This document shows positions 45,440 to 54,819 of a DNA stretch of 64,000 nucleotides, piece by piece; positions within the stretch are counted from its first letter, which is position 1, and the number at the start of each line of letters is the position of its first letter. Position numbers and translations under genes: made by a program. Source of the stretch: JBMORL01 sp049322335 (GTDB lineage Bacteria > Bacteroidota > Bacteroidia > Flavobacteriales_D > UBA2798); assembly GCA_049322335.1 (NCBI GenBank), contig JBMORL010000020.1:1-64000 (forward strand), given 5' to 3'. The notes below the pieces were generated by a model. It worked only from the letters and a program-made list of their open reading frames with translations. It made no database searches and was not told where the DNA came from.

Positions 45440-47227
45440 TTAATTCAATTTTAATACGGCCATGAATGCCTGTTGGGGGATTTCAACGCGGCCTACCTGG
45501 CGCATGCGTTTTTTACCTTCTTTTTGTTTTTCGAGGAGTTTTCGTTTACGTGAAATATCTCCACCATAACATTTGGCGGTAACGTCTTTTCTCAGCGCTT
45601 TGATGGTTTCGCGGGCGATGATTTTTGCACCGATGGCGGCCTGGATAGGAATTTCAAATTGCTGTCTTGGGATAAGCTCTTTTAATTTCTCGCACATTTT
45701 TTTTCCCAGATCGTAGGCGTTATCGCGGTGAATGAGTGCTGATAAAGCATCTACCTGTTCGCCATTGAGGAGAATATCGAGTTTGATGAGGTCGGACTCG
45801 TAATAACCGATAGGATGATAATCGAAAGAAGCGTAACCACGTGAAATGGTTTTGAGTTTATCGTAAAAATCGAAAACAATTTCTCCCAGCGGCATTTCGA
45901 AATTCAGTTCAACGCGATCGGTGGTGAGATAGACCTGGTTTTTAAGTATTCCTCTTTTGTCGATGCAAAGTGTCATTACCGCACCGAGGTATTCGGATTT
46001 GGTGATGATTTGTGCTTTGATAAAGGGTTCTTCCACTTTATCCAGGTGGTTGGGATCAGGAAGTTCGGAAGGGTTGTGTACTTCGATTACTTCACCTTTC
46101 ATGGTATAAGCAATGTAAGACACGTTGGGAACGGTGGTGATCACTGTCATTCCGAATTCGCGTTCGAGGCGTTCCTGGACAATTTCCATGTGCAGCATTC
46201 CGAGAAACCCGCAGCGAAAACCGAAACCGAGAGCGGCAGAAGACTCGGGTTCAAAAACAAGAGAGGCATCGTTGAGCTGCAGTTTTTCCATGGAGGCACG
46301 GAGTTCTTCATAGTCATCGGTATCCACAGGATAAATTCCCGCGTACACCATTGGTTTTACGTTTTCAAATCCTTTAATGGCATCTGCGCATGGTCGCTCC
46401 ACGTGAGTAATGGTATCCCCTACTTTTACTTCTTTGGCATTTTTGATTCCGGAAATGATATAACCCACATCGCCTGTTCCTACGGTTTGTTTGGGAAGCA
46501 GATCCAGTTTTAAAACACCAATTTCATCGGCAAAATATTCTTTTCCTGTATTAACGAATTTTACTTTATCTCCTTTCGTAATTTTTCCGTTCATGATCCG
46601 GAAATAAGCGATGATGCCGCGGAAGGAATTGAATTCGGAATCGAAAATCAAAGCCTGCAACGGGGCTTCGGGATCACCTTTTGGAGCTTTTATTCTTTCC
46701 ACTACTGCTTCCAGAATTTTATCTACACCTAATCCGGTTTTTCCGCTGGCGGGAATGATTTCTTCGCGTTTGCATCCTACCATATCCACGATCTGATCTT
46801 TCACTTCTTCTGGCATAGCACCGGGAAGATCCATTTTATTGAGCACGGGAATAATTTCGAGGTCGTGTTCGAGCGCAAGATAGAGATTGGAAATGGTTTG
46901 TGCCTGGATTCCCTGGGCGGCATCCACGATCAGCAATGCTCCTTCGCAGGCGGCAATGGAACGTGAAACTTCGTAGGAAAAATCAACGTGACCGGGAGTA
47001 TCAATAAGATTGAGAATATATTTTTCGCCTTTATAAATATACTCCATCTGTATAGCATGGCTCTTAATAGTGATTCCGCGTTCGCGTTCGAGGTCCATGT
47101 CATCGAGGGTTTGTTCGGTGAGCTGGCGGTCGCTGATGGTTCCGGTAGTTTGCAACAACCTGTCGGCCAGGGTACTTTTACCGTGGTCGATGTGAGCAAT
47201 GATACAGAAGTTGCGGATATTTTTCAT
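45440..47227 (-). CDS. lepA: Elongation factor 4 (LepA), back-translocating GTPase
   Basis: A 595-residue translation GTPase of typical length. It has G1 AHIDHGKSTLADRLL (about residues 10-24), a switch I region with RERGITIKS, G3 DTPGHVDF, G4 NKMDLPGA and the LepA-specific C-terminal domain (AKCYGGDISRKRKLLEKQKEG). It binds stalled ribosomes and is linked to translation fidelity and initiation. A TACCTTTG promoter box lies 7 bp upstream of the ATG, suggesting a very short or absent leader. Confidence 0.98.
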   Translation of the reverse strand: MKNIRNFCIIAHIDHGKSTLADRLLQTTGTISDRQLTEQTLDDMDLERERGITIKSHAIQMEYIYKGEKYILNLIDTPGHVDFSYEVSRSIAACEGALLIVDAAQGIQAQTISNLYLALEHDLEIIPVLNKMDLPGAMPEEVKDQIVDMVGCKREEIIPASGKTGLGVDKILEAVVERIKAPKGDPEAPLQALIFDSEFNSFRGIIAYFRIMNGKITKGDKVKFVNTGKEYFADEIGVLKLDLLPKQTVGTGDVGYIISGIKNAKEVKVGDTITHVERPCADAIKGFENVKPMVYAGIYPVDTDDYEELRASMEKLQLNDASLVFEPESSAALGFGFRCGFLGMLHMEIVQERLEREFGMTVITTVPNVSYIAYTMKGEVIEVHNPSELPDPNHLDKVEEPFIKAQIITKSEYLGAVMTLCIDKRGILKNQVYLTTDRVELNFEMPLGEIVFDFYDKLKTISRGYASFDYHPIGYYESDLIKLDILLNGEQVDALSALIHRDNAYDLGKKMCEKLKELIPRQQFEIPIQAAIGAKIIARETIKALRKDVTAKCYGGDISRKRKLLEKQKEGKKRMRQVGRVEIPQQAFMAVLKLN

Positions 47228-47234
47228 CGGGGCG

Positions 47235-47242
47235 CAAAGGTA
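47235..47242 (-). promoter_or_regulatory. Promoter -7 box TACCTTTG for lepA
   Basis: An exact TAnnTTTG match on the minus strand, separated by 7 bp from the lepA ATG (47225-47227). The predicted leader is 0-4 nt. Confidence 0.45.
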
Positions 47243-47306
47243 TTAAAAACTACGGCATTTACATGAAATCAATTGGTCTGTGATTTATTAATAATAAAAA
47301 GTCAGG

Positions 47307-47314
47307 TATATTTG
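47307..47314 (+). promoter_or_regulatory. Promoter -7 box TATATTTG for metF
   Basis: An exact TAnnTTTG match 19 bp before the metF ATG, with a weak TTTA 19 bp upstream as a possible -33. Confidence 0.5.
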
Positions 47315-47333
47315 CGCCTCATTATCAAAACGA

Positions 47334-48287
47334 ATGAAAGTCACCGAACACTTAAAACAGGCAAAAGGGACATTGTTTTCCATTGAAATACTTCCCCCGC
47401 TGAAGGGAAAAAGTATCCACTCTATTTTTGACGCCATTGATCCGTTGCTGGAATTCAATCCTTCCTTTATTGATGTGACCTATCACCGCGAGGAATATGT
47501 CTACAAAAAGCGTGAAGGCGGATATCTTGAAAAGGTTTCGATCAGGAAACGTCCGGGTACTGTAGCCATTTGTGCGGCTATCATGAATAAGTATAAAATT
47601 GATGCTGTTCCCCATATTATTTGCGGAGGATTCAGCAAACAGGAAACTGAAAATGCGCTGATCGATCTCCAGTTTCTGGGTATTGATAATGTACTGGCCT
47701 TGCGGGGAGACAGTATCAAAACCGAATCCAGTTTTGTACCTGAACCGGATGGACATGAATATGCCATTGACCTGGTGAATCACCTTGTGAATATGAATAA
47801 TGGCGTTTATTACGAAGCCGATGTGAAAGAAATTGCAAAGAGTAATTTTTGTATCGGGGTTGCCGGTTATCCTGAGAAACATATGGAAGCGCCCAATCTT
47901 TTAACGGATCTGAAATACCTGAAAATGAAAGTTGATGCAGGTGCTGAATATGTGGTGACTCAAATGTTTTTCGATAACCAAAAATATTTTGATTTTGTGC
48001 GGTTATGTAAAGAGCATGGAATAAATGTGCCCATCATTCCCGGATTAAAAATTCTTACCGGGAAGAAACAACTCACAGCTCTTCCAAAAATATTTCATAT
48101 CGACCTGCCGGAAGAACTTATTGAAAATGTTGACAGCGCCAAAACCGATGCCGATGCCAAAGAAGCCGGTATACAATGGTGTATCAAACAATGCAAAGAA
48201 CTGATCAAAGCAGGCGTTCCCTGCCTTCATTTTTATACGATGGGGGTTAGTGAATCAACTAAAAGAGTGGCGAGAGAGGTGTTCTAG
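47334..48287 (+). CDS. metF: Methylenetetrahydrofolate reductase
   Basis: A 317-residue TIM-barrel flavoprotein that reduces 5,10-methylene-THF to 5-methyl-THF for methionine synthesis. Motifs include FSIEILPPLKGK at the N-terminus, FIDVTYH, PHIICGG, NVLALRGDS, FCIGVAGYPEKH, YVVTQMFFDN and IIPGLKILTG. The active-site Glu is in the FSIEI strand (about residue 19). It is monocistronic, and a palindromic repeat begins immediately after its TAG stop. Confidence 0.96.
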   Translation: MKVTEHLKQAKGTLFSIEILPPLKGKSIHSIFDAIDPLLEFNPSFIDVTYHREEYVYKKREGGYLEKVSIRKRPGTVAICAAIMNKYKIDAVPHIICGGFSKQETENALIDLQFLGIDNVLALRGDSIKTESSFVPEPDGHEYAIDLVNHLVNMNNGVYYEADVKEIAKSNFCIGVAGYPEKHMEAPNLLTDLKYLKMKVDAGAEYVVTQMFFDNQKYFDFVRLCKEHGINVPIIPGLKILTGKKQLTALPKIFHIDLPEELIENVDSAKTDADAKEAGIQWCIKQCKELIKAGVPCLHFYTMGVSESTKRVAREVF

Positions 48288-48343
48288 CCTCACCCCCTTG
48301 CTCCGAAAAGGCGAGCCCGGCCCCTCTCCCGTGGAGAGGGAGG
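48288..48343. repeat. CT/AG palindromic repeat, copy c (abuts stop codon)
   Basis: It starts CCTCACCCCC at the base after the metF stop and contains the hairpin CCCTCTCC-CGT-GGAGAGGG (48322-48340). Confidence 0.75.
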
Positions 48344-48372
48344 AATAAATACTGAGTTAAGAGTTACAGCGA

Positions 48373-48424
48373 ATGAGTGTTGAGTTTTGAAGTTTTAGTA
48401 TTCACTTCAAAACTCAACACTCAT
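48373..48424. repeat. Perfect 21-bp inverted repeat (hairpin)
   Basis: The arm at 48373-48393 (ATGAGTGTTGAG...) is the exact reverse complement of 48404-48424, separated by a 10-nt loop. It lies in the 244-bp space between metF and the convergent radical SAM gene, flanked by CT/AG repeats c and d. The left half of the loop is T-rich but no long T-run follows. Confidence 0.85.
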
Positions 48425-48467
48425 GTATTCATCATTCATTTGTTCGGGGATTTAAAGCATCGGGTTA

Positions 48468-48513
48468 CCTCACCCTCCCCTGTTTCACGCAAAACATGAC
48501 AAGCCGGGGAGGG
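48468..48513. repeat. CT/AG palindromic repeat, copy d
   Basis: CCTCACCCTCCCC (48468-48480) pairs through CCCTCCCC with GGGGAGGG (48506-48513) around a 25-nt loop containing TTTCACGC and ATGACAAG. The ATGACAAG/TGACAAG word is shared with copy a. Confidence 0.7.
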
Positions 48514-48531
48514 CAGTAAATGAAAACATTT

Positions 48532-49551
48532 TTATGCCCACACTTTTGTTCCTTCGGAGCAGTTTTGGCAGATGTCGATTTGTGAGCGGGAAGTAAGGAT
48601 CTTCTGGCGGAAATCGTTGTATGTTTTACTTTGCCAGATATCAACGAACGATTGTTTTTTAAGGTCTCCGAGACGGTGTTTTGCATCTTTGTCGAAACAA
48701 CAGGGGACCACTAATCCATCCCACGTTATGACGCAGGAACTCCACATCCGCCAGCAATGGTTTTCCATTTTATTTTTTAATTTCCAGGTGCCGTTTGCCT
48801 GTTTTTTGTAGCGGGAAAATTTTTCGTTTTCGGGAATAAGGGGATTTCCGTTTTTAAAATCGTAGACCTGTGCTGTTTTAAAACGCACTTCATCCACACC
48901 CAGTTGTTTGGCCAGTTCCAGCACATCGTTTACCTGGTGTTCGTTGGGTTTTACCACGAGAAACTGGAAAATGATATGCGGTGATTTTGAACGTAGTTCT
49001 TTTTTGGCGGCAATTATATTTTTTGTGCCTTCCATAACTTTATCAAGACTTCCGTTTACGCGGTATTGTTCGTAGGTCTCCTGCGTAGTTCCGTCAATGG
49101 AAATAATGAGTCGTTTTAATCCTGAACGAACGGTTTGCAGAGCAATTTCCTTTGTTATAAAATGAGCGTTGGTGGAAGCAGCGGTATAAATTTTTTTTGA
49201 GCCGGCATACTCCACCATTTGCAAGAATGAGGGATTTATGAACGGCTCTCCCTGAAAATAATAATTAATGTGCATGAGCCAGGGAGCAAGTTCATCGATT
49301 ATTTTTTTGTTCAGTTCCAGTTTAAGATTACCGGTATCGCGTGTAAATTGTTTCAGTCCGCTGGGACATTCGGGGCAACCGAGGTTACAGGCAGTGGTGG
49401 GCTCGATGGAAAGTGCCATGGGCATTCCTGCATGATGATTTTTTCCCGAACGCTGGGAAGCTTTGAAACTGCGGTGCAGTAAAAGCGCATTGCTCCACTT
49501 TTTGGGAGAAGAAAGTTTTATTACCTGTATTTTATCGTTTACTACCGACAT
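48532..49551 (-). CDS. Radical SAM / SPASM-domain protein
   Basis: A 339-residue enzyme. The radical SAM cluster motif is CNLGCPEC (Cys55, 59, 62), preceded by LSIEPTTA. The TIM-barrel strands HINYYFQGEPFINP, AASTNAHF and LIISIDGTTQETYEQYR are typical. A C-terminal SPASM-like domain has Cys residues in HCWRMWSSC, VVPCCFDKD and DICQNCSEG for auxiliary clusters. The substrate is unknown: no precursor peptide gene or obvious partner is adjacent. A TACATTTG box lies 5 bp upstream of the ATG. Confidence 0.92.
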   Translation of the reverse strand: MSVVNDKIQVIKLSSPKKWSNALLLHRSFKASQRSGKNHHAGMPMALSIEPTTACNLGCPECPSGLKQFTRDTGNLKLELNKKIIDELAPWLMHINYYFQGEPFINPSFLQMVEYAGSKKIYTAASTNAHFITKEIALQTVRSGLKRLIISIDGTTQETYEQYRVNGSLDKVMEGTKNIIAAKKELRSKSPHIIFQFLVVKPNEHQVNDVLELAKQLGVDEVRFKTAQVYDFKNGNPLIPENEKFSRYKKQANGTWKLKNKMENHCWRMWSSCVITWDGLVVPCCFDKDAKHRLGDLKKQSFVDIWQSKTYNDFRQKILTSRSQIDICQNCSEGTKVWA

Positions 49552-49556
49552 GCTAT

Positions 49557-49605
49557 CAAATGTACGAAACCGCTTTCAAAACCGTTGTATTATGCGGTAT
49601 ATTTG
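49557..49605. promoter_or_regulatory. Compact divergent promoter pair
   Basis: A minus-strand TACATTTG (49564 to 49557) and a plus-strand TATATTTG (49598-49605) lie in the 60-bp space between the radical SAM and DUF5686 genes. Each box ends 5-6 bp from its start codon, predicting near-leaderless transcripts in both directions. A TTTC at 49574-49577 could be the plus-strand -33. Confidence 0.5.
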
Positions 49606-49611
49606 TGACGT

Positions 49612-52032
49612 ATGTTTCGATATTTTCTTCCGGTTGGCTTTCTCATGGCATTTATTGTTTCGGATGCCCAATACGTGGTGAGCGGATATGTGTATGACCA
49701 GCAGACACATGAACCGCTGGCTTTTGTGAATATTGTAAATGCATCGGGAAATGCCGGCACCAGTACCAATATCGAAGGAAAATTCACCCTGGAATCTTCT
49801 TCATCCGTTACACAGATACGGCTTTCGTCTGTCGGTTATCTTCCACTTGTTGCGGAAGTAAAAAGCAACGACATCCAAAAAATTTACCTGCATCGCGAAG
49901 ATATTGAACTGGGTGAGCTGGTGGTATTGCCCGGTATTAACCCGGCAGATATCATTATGGAAAAAGTATATGAAAACCGGAATCAGAATAATCCTGAAAA
50001 AAACTGTTCGTTCAGGTATGAGAATTACAATAAGTTTTTTGTGACGCTGGAGCTGGATAGTTCGCTTATAAATTCTCCTGAAAAAATTGCGAAACTTGAT
50101 TCTTCTTCGCTGGAAGCGCTTTCTTTTTTCGAACAGCAATACATGTTTCTTTCAGAATCGGTAACGGAAAGAAAATTTATTCCTCCTGATAAAAACCTGG
50201 AAACGGTGCTCGCGTCAAAAGTATCGGGATTTGAAAATCCTGTTTTTAACCTGTTGGCTACTCAATTTCAGTCGTTCACTTTTTACAGTGATTTTATTAC
50301 CATCGGGCCTGTACAATATGAAGGGCCCATAGCAAAAAACAGCGACAGGAGATATTTTTTTCTGATTGAAGACACGCTGATAAACGGAGCAGATTCGGTA
50401 TTCGTGATCTCATTTCGTCCGAAAAAAGGACAGGCATTTAAGGCCATGAAGGGGACATTGTACGTTAATCTCAACGGATATGCCCTTCAGAATGTAATAG
50501 CCGAACCTAACGATGTGGGGACTGAAGCTATCCGAATAAAAATTCAGCAGAAATATGAAAAGATTGAAGGAAAGCAGTGGTTCCCGTCAGAGTTAAATAC
50601 GGTAATGGATTTCAGCAAAACCGTGAAAATTGAAAACTTCAGGGTGTTGGGATACAGTTATGGTTATTTGAAAAATATTCAACCGGATCCGGGATTGAGT
50701 AAAAAAGATTTTTCTGCTATTGAGGTGAAGATGGACGAACAGGCGGGGAAACAAAGCGAGGATTTCTGGAATAAAAACCGGAACGATAGTTTAACGGGAA
50801 AAGAGAAGAAGACCTATCACGTTATTGACAGCCTGGGAAAAGTAGCAAAGCTGGATAAAAAAATGAATGCGGTGAGTTATCTTCTCAGCGGGAGAATTCC
50901 CATCGGGGTTTTCAGTCTTGATCTCGATAAGATTTTGAATTATAATGAATATGAAGGATTCCGTTTGGGAGCTGGGCTTCACACCAGCAAAAAAGTTTCA
51001 AAATACTTTGAGCTGGGCGGTTATGGGGCTTATGGTTTTAGTGATCAGGCGTTCAAATATGGTGGTGATGCTACCGTTTTTATCAGTCCAAAACACCAGG
51101 CTCAACTGCAGTTTATTTATAAAAACGATGTAATGGAATCAGGAAAAACTTTTTTTCCGGGTGCCGATCCTTTTCTTTTTTCCAATGACCTCAGCAGTTT
51201 TTTTGCGAATCGGTTTGATAAAATGGAAAAAATGGAAGTGGTGTTTTCTTCCAGGGCGTTTAAACACTTTAAATTTTTTCTTTCTGCCAATACACAGTTC
51301 AGAAAATCCTTTGAAGAATACCAGTTTGCCGTTCCGCTGGACGAGAGTGTAACACTGCTGAATTCGGAGTATAAAATAACAGAATTCGGTTTCACCGCCC
51401 GTTTTCAATACAGGGAAAAATTTACTGAGACGCCTTTTGGTTTAATTTCCAACGGATCTGATTTCCCCGTGGTATGGCTGAAACTTTCGCAGGGAATGAA
51501 AACTATTTTTGATGGCGAACAAGACTATGTTAAACTGGATATGCGAATTGAAAAACGCCACCGGGTGAAGCGTTTGGGATTTTTTGGTTATCGTATGGAT
51601 GCCGGTAAAGTTATTGGAGAAGTGCCATACGGAATCCTTTATAATGGCAAAGGCACTTACCGGCCATTTAATATACACGCGGGCCAATCGTTTGAGACGA
51701 TGCGTATCAATGAATTTTTGTCGGATGAGTATATGGCGGCATTTCTGAAATATGAAATAGGCAGTTTGTTTTTCAAAAAGAAGTTCAGGCCGCAATTCGT
51801 GCTGGCCACCAATGCCTGTATCGGTAAACTATCTGATAGCGGTTCACACCGGAACATAACTTTTAGTACCCTCGAAGATGGCTATATCGAATCGGGACTG
51901 ATGATCAACAATCTTATTAAATTCAATTATTCCACGTTTGGGATTTCCGGTTTTTACCGGTATGGTGCCAACAGGCTCCCGGATGAAAAGGAAAACTGGG
52001 TGGTGAAGTTTGTGCTGGGATATGCGCTTTGA
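49612..52032 (+). CDS. DUF5686 outer-membrane protein with CarboxypepD_reg-like N-terminus
   Basis: An 806-residue protein. It has a signal peptide (MFRYFLPVGFLMAFIVSDAQ), then a carboxypeptidase-regulatory-like beta-sandwich (VVSGYVYDQQTHEPLAFVNI ... IRLSSVGYLP, about 21-95). The long DUF5686 region follows (PADIIMEKVYENRNQNNPEK, FISFRPKKGQAFKAMKG, FPSELNTVMDF), finishing in barrel-like strands (FKHFKFFLSANTQFRKSF ... WVVKFVLGYAL). DUF5686 proteins are common in Bacteroidota outer membranes; their function is not established. A palindromic repeat begins at the base after the TGA stop. Confidence 0.9.
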   Translation: MFRYFLPVGFLMAFIVSDAQYVVSGYVYDQQTHEPLAFVNIVNASGNAGTSTNIEGKFTLESSSSVTQIRLSSVGYLPLVAEVKSNDIQKIYLHREDIELGELVVLPGINPADIIMEKVYENRNQNNPEKNCSFRYENYNKFFVTLELDSSLINSPEKIAKLDSSSLEALSFFEQQYMFLSESVTERKFIPPDKNLETVLASKVSGFENPVFNLLATQFQSFTFYSDFITIGPVQYEGPIAKNSDRRYFFLIEDTLINGADSVFVISFRPKKGQAFKAMKGTLYVNLNGYALQNVIAEPNDVGTEAIRIKIQQKYEKIEGKQWFPSELNTVMDFSKTVKIENFRVLGYSYGYLKNIQPDPGLSKKDFSAIEVKMDEQAGKQSEDFWNKNRNDSLTGKEKKTYHVIDSLGKVAKLDKKMNAVSYLLSGRIPIGVFSLDLDKILNYNEYEGFRLGAGLHTSKKVSKYFELGGYGAYGFSDQAFKYGGDATVFISPKHQAQLQFIYKNDVMESGKTFFPGADPFLFSNDLSSFFANRFDKMEKMEVVFSSRAFKHFKFFLSANTQFRKSFEEYQFAVPLDESVTLLNSEYKITEFGFTARFQYREKFTETPFGLISNGSDFPVVWLKLSQGMKTIFDGEQDYVKLDMRIEKRHRVKRLGFFGYRMDAGKVIGEVPYGILYNGKGTYRPFNIHAGQSFETMRINEFLSDEYMAAFLKYEIGSLFFKKKFRPQFVLATNACIGKLSDSGSHRNITFSTLEDGYIESGLMINNLIKFNYSTFGISGFYRYGANRLPDEKENWVVKFVLGYAL

Positions 52033-52066
52033 CCTCACCCCCCTCTCCGCGAGAGAGGGGGGGTGA
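52033..52066. repeat. CT/AG palindromic repeat, copy e (abuts stop codon)
   Basis: Starts CCTCACCCCCC directly after the DUF5686 stop. TCACCCCCCTCTC (52035-52047) pairs with GAGAGGGGGGGTGA (52053-52066) with a one-base bulge and a 5-nt loop. This is the simplest copy. Confidence 0.8.
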
Positions 52067-52156
52067 TAGATTTTGATTTTATTTCGTATTTCGGAAAAGC
52101 CTTGAGGAGAGGTGGTATAAAAGAATAATTACCTGTAGTTTCTCATCACTTGGCCT

Positions 52157-52164
52157 TATTTTTG
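52157..52164 (+). promoter_or_regulatory. Promoter -7 box TATTTTTG for the MMPL transporter gene
   Basis: An exact TAnnTTTG match 30 bp before the GTG start at 52195. A second T-rich near-match, TTTCTTTG, follows at 52165-52172. Confidence 0.4.
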
Positions 52165-52194
52165 TTTCTTTGCAGGGTATAAAACCGAATCGTT

Positions 52195-54819
52195 GTGTGG
52201 GCTAAAATAGCCAGTCTTATCCTCAGAAACCGTGCGTTAATGCTTGCCCTTGTGGTGATTACCACCGGGTTTTGGGCATATATGGCCGCTACCCGGCTCC
52301 ATTTCAACCACAAGTTTGCTACTATGCTTCCCGAAGATGATTCGCTGAGTATTATATACCGCGACATGCAGGGACGGTTTGGTGAAGACGGGATGGTGAT
52401 GGTGATTGGTATCAACGACAAGGAGTTGTATACGCTGAAAAAATTCAATGCGTGGATGAAAATGGGCCACGACCTGAAAAAAGTGAAAGGTGTGGATTCT
52501 GTTTTTTCGGTGGCACATATGTTTGACCTCAGAAAAGACACTACTTACAAAAAATTTTCCGTTGAACCACTAACGCCCCGCGCACTTACTTCGCAGGCTG
52601 ACCTTGACAGTATAAAAGAAAAAATACACTCCCTCCCTTTTTATAACGGGTTATTGTATAATGATTCCACCGGGGCATCGCTGATGATGGTGTTCATCAA
52701 CTCCAAAAAATTCAATTCGGAGGAAAGAGGAAATACTATTCCCGAAGTGGTGGAAGTAGCCGAAAAGTACAACAGCGAGTTTCCCGATCTGCACTATTCA
52801 GGTATGCCCTACATACGCGACCGGATGTACAGTTTACTGAAGAGTGAGGTAAATCTTTTTGTGGCACTATCAGCACTGGTTACGATTGTCATTATTTTTA
52901 TTTTCTTTCGCTCCATCCGGGTGCTGATTGCCTGTATGTGTGTGGTGGTAGTGGGAGTCATCTGGTCGTTCGGCACCATTGCCGCATTTGGGTTTGAAGT
53001 CTCGCAGCTGATGGCACTGATCCCTTCGCTGATGATTGTTATTGCCATTCCCAATTGCGTTTATTTAATTACCAAGTATCACCAGGAATTTATCCGTACA
53101 AAAAACAGGGTCCGGGCTTTAAGCGGTGTGATACAAAAAATCGGGGTGGCCACATTTATGACCAATGCCACCACTGCAGCAGGATTTGGAACTTTTATTC
53201 TCACTTCAAGTGATAAACTGATTGAATTCGGTATAGTTGCTGCTTTTAACGTAATGGCATTGTTCTTTTTATCACTGATTATTATTCCCGTTGTTTTCAG
53301 TTTTATGAAAGACCCGAGTGTGAAACATACCAAACACCTGGAGAAAAAATGGGTGACCATTTCCATTGACACACTGGTGTGGCTGGTGTCGAAAAAAAGA
53401 TGGATGGTATACGTTGGATCGGGAATAATTGTGGCAGTAGGAATATATGGCATCACACGGATGCAGATCACCGGAAATATTACGGAAGACCTTCCTGAAA
53501 CATCAGTGGTAAAAAAAGATCTGAAATTCATAGAAGATAATTTTGGCGGGATGGTGCCTTTTGAGGTGATTATTGATTTTAAAACCAAAGGGCAAATTCA
53601 AAAAAACCTGAAAAAAATAGAAGCCATTCAGGAGTATCTCAATGCCGATTCTATGTTTTCCAAATCGCTTTCGATTGTGGATGCTGTAAAATTTGTAAAC
53701 CAGGCCTTTCACGGTGGAAATCCCGAAGAGTTTAAGATTATTGAAAAACGAAAGATGAGTTTTATGAAACCTTATCTAGACGATATGGTGAAAGGCAAGA
53801 AATCGGCAGGAATAAAAGGGTTTATAGACAGTACCGAAACACGTGCGAGAATCACTGTACAGGTAAAAGATATTCATGCCAATAAATTATTTGCCATAGA
53901 AGAACGCCTGATGAACTACTGCGATTCGGTGCTGAATCCCGACCGGAAACAGATCGATTCACTGGCAGAAGTAATTGTTTCGAAAAGCGGAACAGAAAAA
54001 GATTCATTACTTTTTTTCATGTATGATAATTATCCCCGTGTTTATTCCATGCTGGCGTGGAATTATTCCAACAACGATTCATCGATGCTGGATACCTTTG
54101 ACCTGGGATATGACAGGATGGCCCCATTTCACGCACAAAACGATTTCAATGAAAAGCTGAAAAAATCGGTGAAGGACGCCTACTTTACAACTAACGCCAC
54201 GGGGATTAGTGTTGTTTACGCACGGGGAACTGATTACCTGGTCTGGAACCTGATTTCGAGTCTCATTTTCGCCATTGTACTGATTGCAGCACTCATGGCT
54301 ATTGTGTTCAGGTCGTTAAGAATGGTATTTATTTCGATGATCCCGAACATGGTGCCGCTTATCATTACAGCCGGGCTAATGGGATATTTTGGTATTCCGA
54401 TAAAACCTTCTACTATTCTTATTTTCAGCATAGCGCTGGGTATTTCGGTGGATGATGCCATTCACTATCTTGCCAAATACCGCCAGGAGCTGAAGACAGG
54501 AAAATCTATTGGTGAATCGGCCATCCTTTCCATCCGCGAATCGGGTGTGAGTATGATGTATACTTCCATTGTACTGTTCTTTTCGTTTCTCATTTTCATT
54601 TTCTCTGAATTCGGAGGAACTATTGCCCTCGGATATCTTATTTCCATTACACTTGGCGTAGCGATGTTCTGTAACCTTATTATTCTTCCCACCCTTCTTA
54701 TGACACTCGACAAACTCGTTACCACCAAGGCCTTCCGCGAACCTCTGATCGAAATATTCGATGAAGAAGTAGATGAAGAACTGAGCGAGATACAAGTGAG
54801 GAAAGACAGTCTGCAGTAG
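52195..54819 (+). CDS. MMPL/RND-family exporter
   Basis: An 874-residue membrane protein with two-fold RND symmetry. It has a first helix (LALVVITTGFWAYMAA), a large periplasmic domain, a helix block at about 218-380 (VNLFVALSALVTIVIIFIFF, ALIPSLMIVIAIPNCVYLIT), a second periplasmic domain and a second helix block (LIFAIVLIAALMAIVF ... ALGISVDDAIHYLAKYR, with the conserved Asp pair in SVDDAIHY). Such proteins export lipids or hydrophobic compounds using the proton gradient; the substrate is unknown. The frame opens with GTG at 52195 (GTG TGG GCT). GCAGT repeats overlap its stop codon. Confidence 0.93.
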   Translation: MWAKIASLILRNRALMLALVVITTGFWAYMAATRLHFNHKFATMLPEDDSLSIIYRDMQGRFGEDGMVMVIGINDKELYTLKKFNAWMKMGHDLKKVKGVDSVFSVAHMFDLRKDTTYKKFSVEPLTPRALTSQADLDSIKEKIHSLPFYNGLLYNDSTGASLMMVFINSKKFNSEERGNTIPEVVEVAEKYNSEFPDLHYSGMPYIRDRMYSLLKSEVNLFVALSALVTIVIIFIFFRSIRVLIACMCVVVVGVIWSFGTIAAFGFEVSQLMALIPSLMIVIAIPNCVYLITKYHQEFIRTKNRVRALSGVIQKIGVATFMTNATTAAGFGTFILTSSDKLIEFGIVAAFNVMALFFLSLIIIPVVFSFMKDPSVKHTKHLEKKWVTISIDTLVWLVSKKRWMVYVGSGIIVAVGIYGITRMQITGNITEDLPETSVVKKDLKFIEDNFGGMVPFEVIIDFKTKGQIQKNLKKIEAIQEYLNADSMFSKSLSIVDAVKFVNQAFHGGNPEEFKIIEKRKMSFMKPYLDDMVKGKKSAGIKGFIDSTETRARITVQVKDIHANKLFAIEERLMNYCDSVLNPDRKQIDSLAEVIVSKSGTEKDSLLFFMYDNYPRVYSMLAWNYSNNDSSMLDTFDLGYDRMAPFHAQNDFNEKLKKSVKDAYFTTNATGISVVYARGTDYLVWNLISSLIFAIVLIAALMAIVFRSLRMVFISMIPNMVPLIITAGLMGYFGIPIKPSTILIFSIALGISVDDAIHYLAKYRQELKTGKSIGESAILSIRESGVSMMYTSIVLFFSFLIFIFSEFGGTIALGYLISITLGVAMFCNLIILPTLLMTLDKLVTTKAFREPLIEIFDEEVDEELSEIQVRKDSLQ

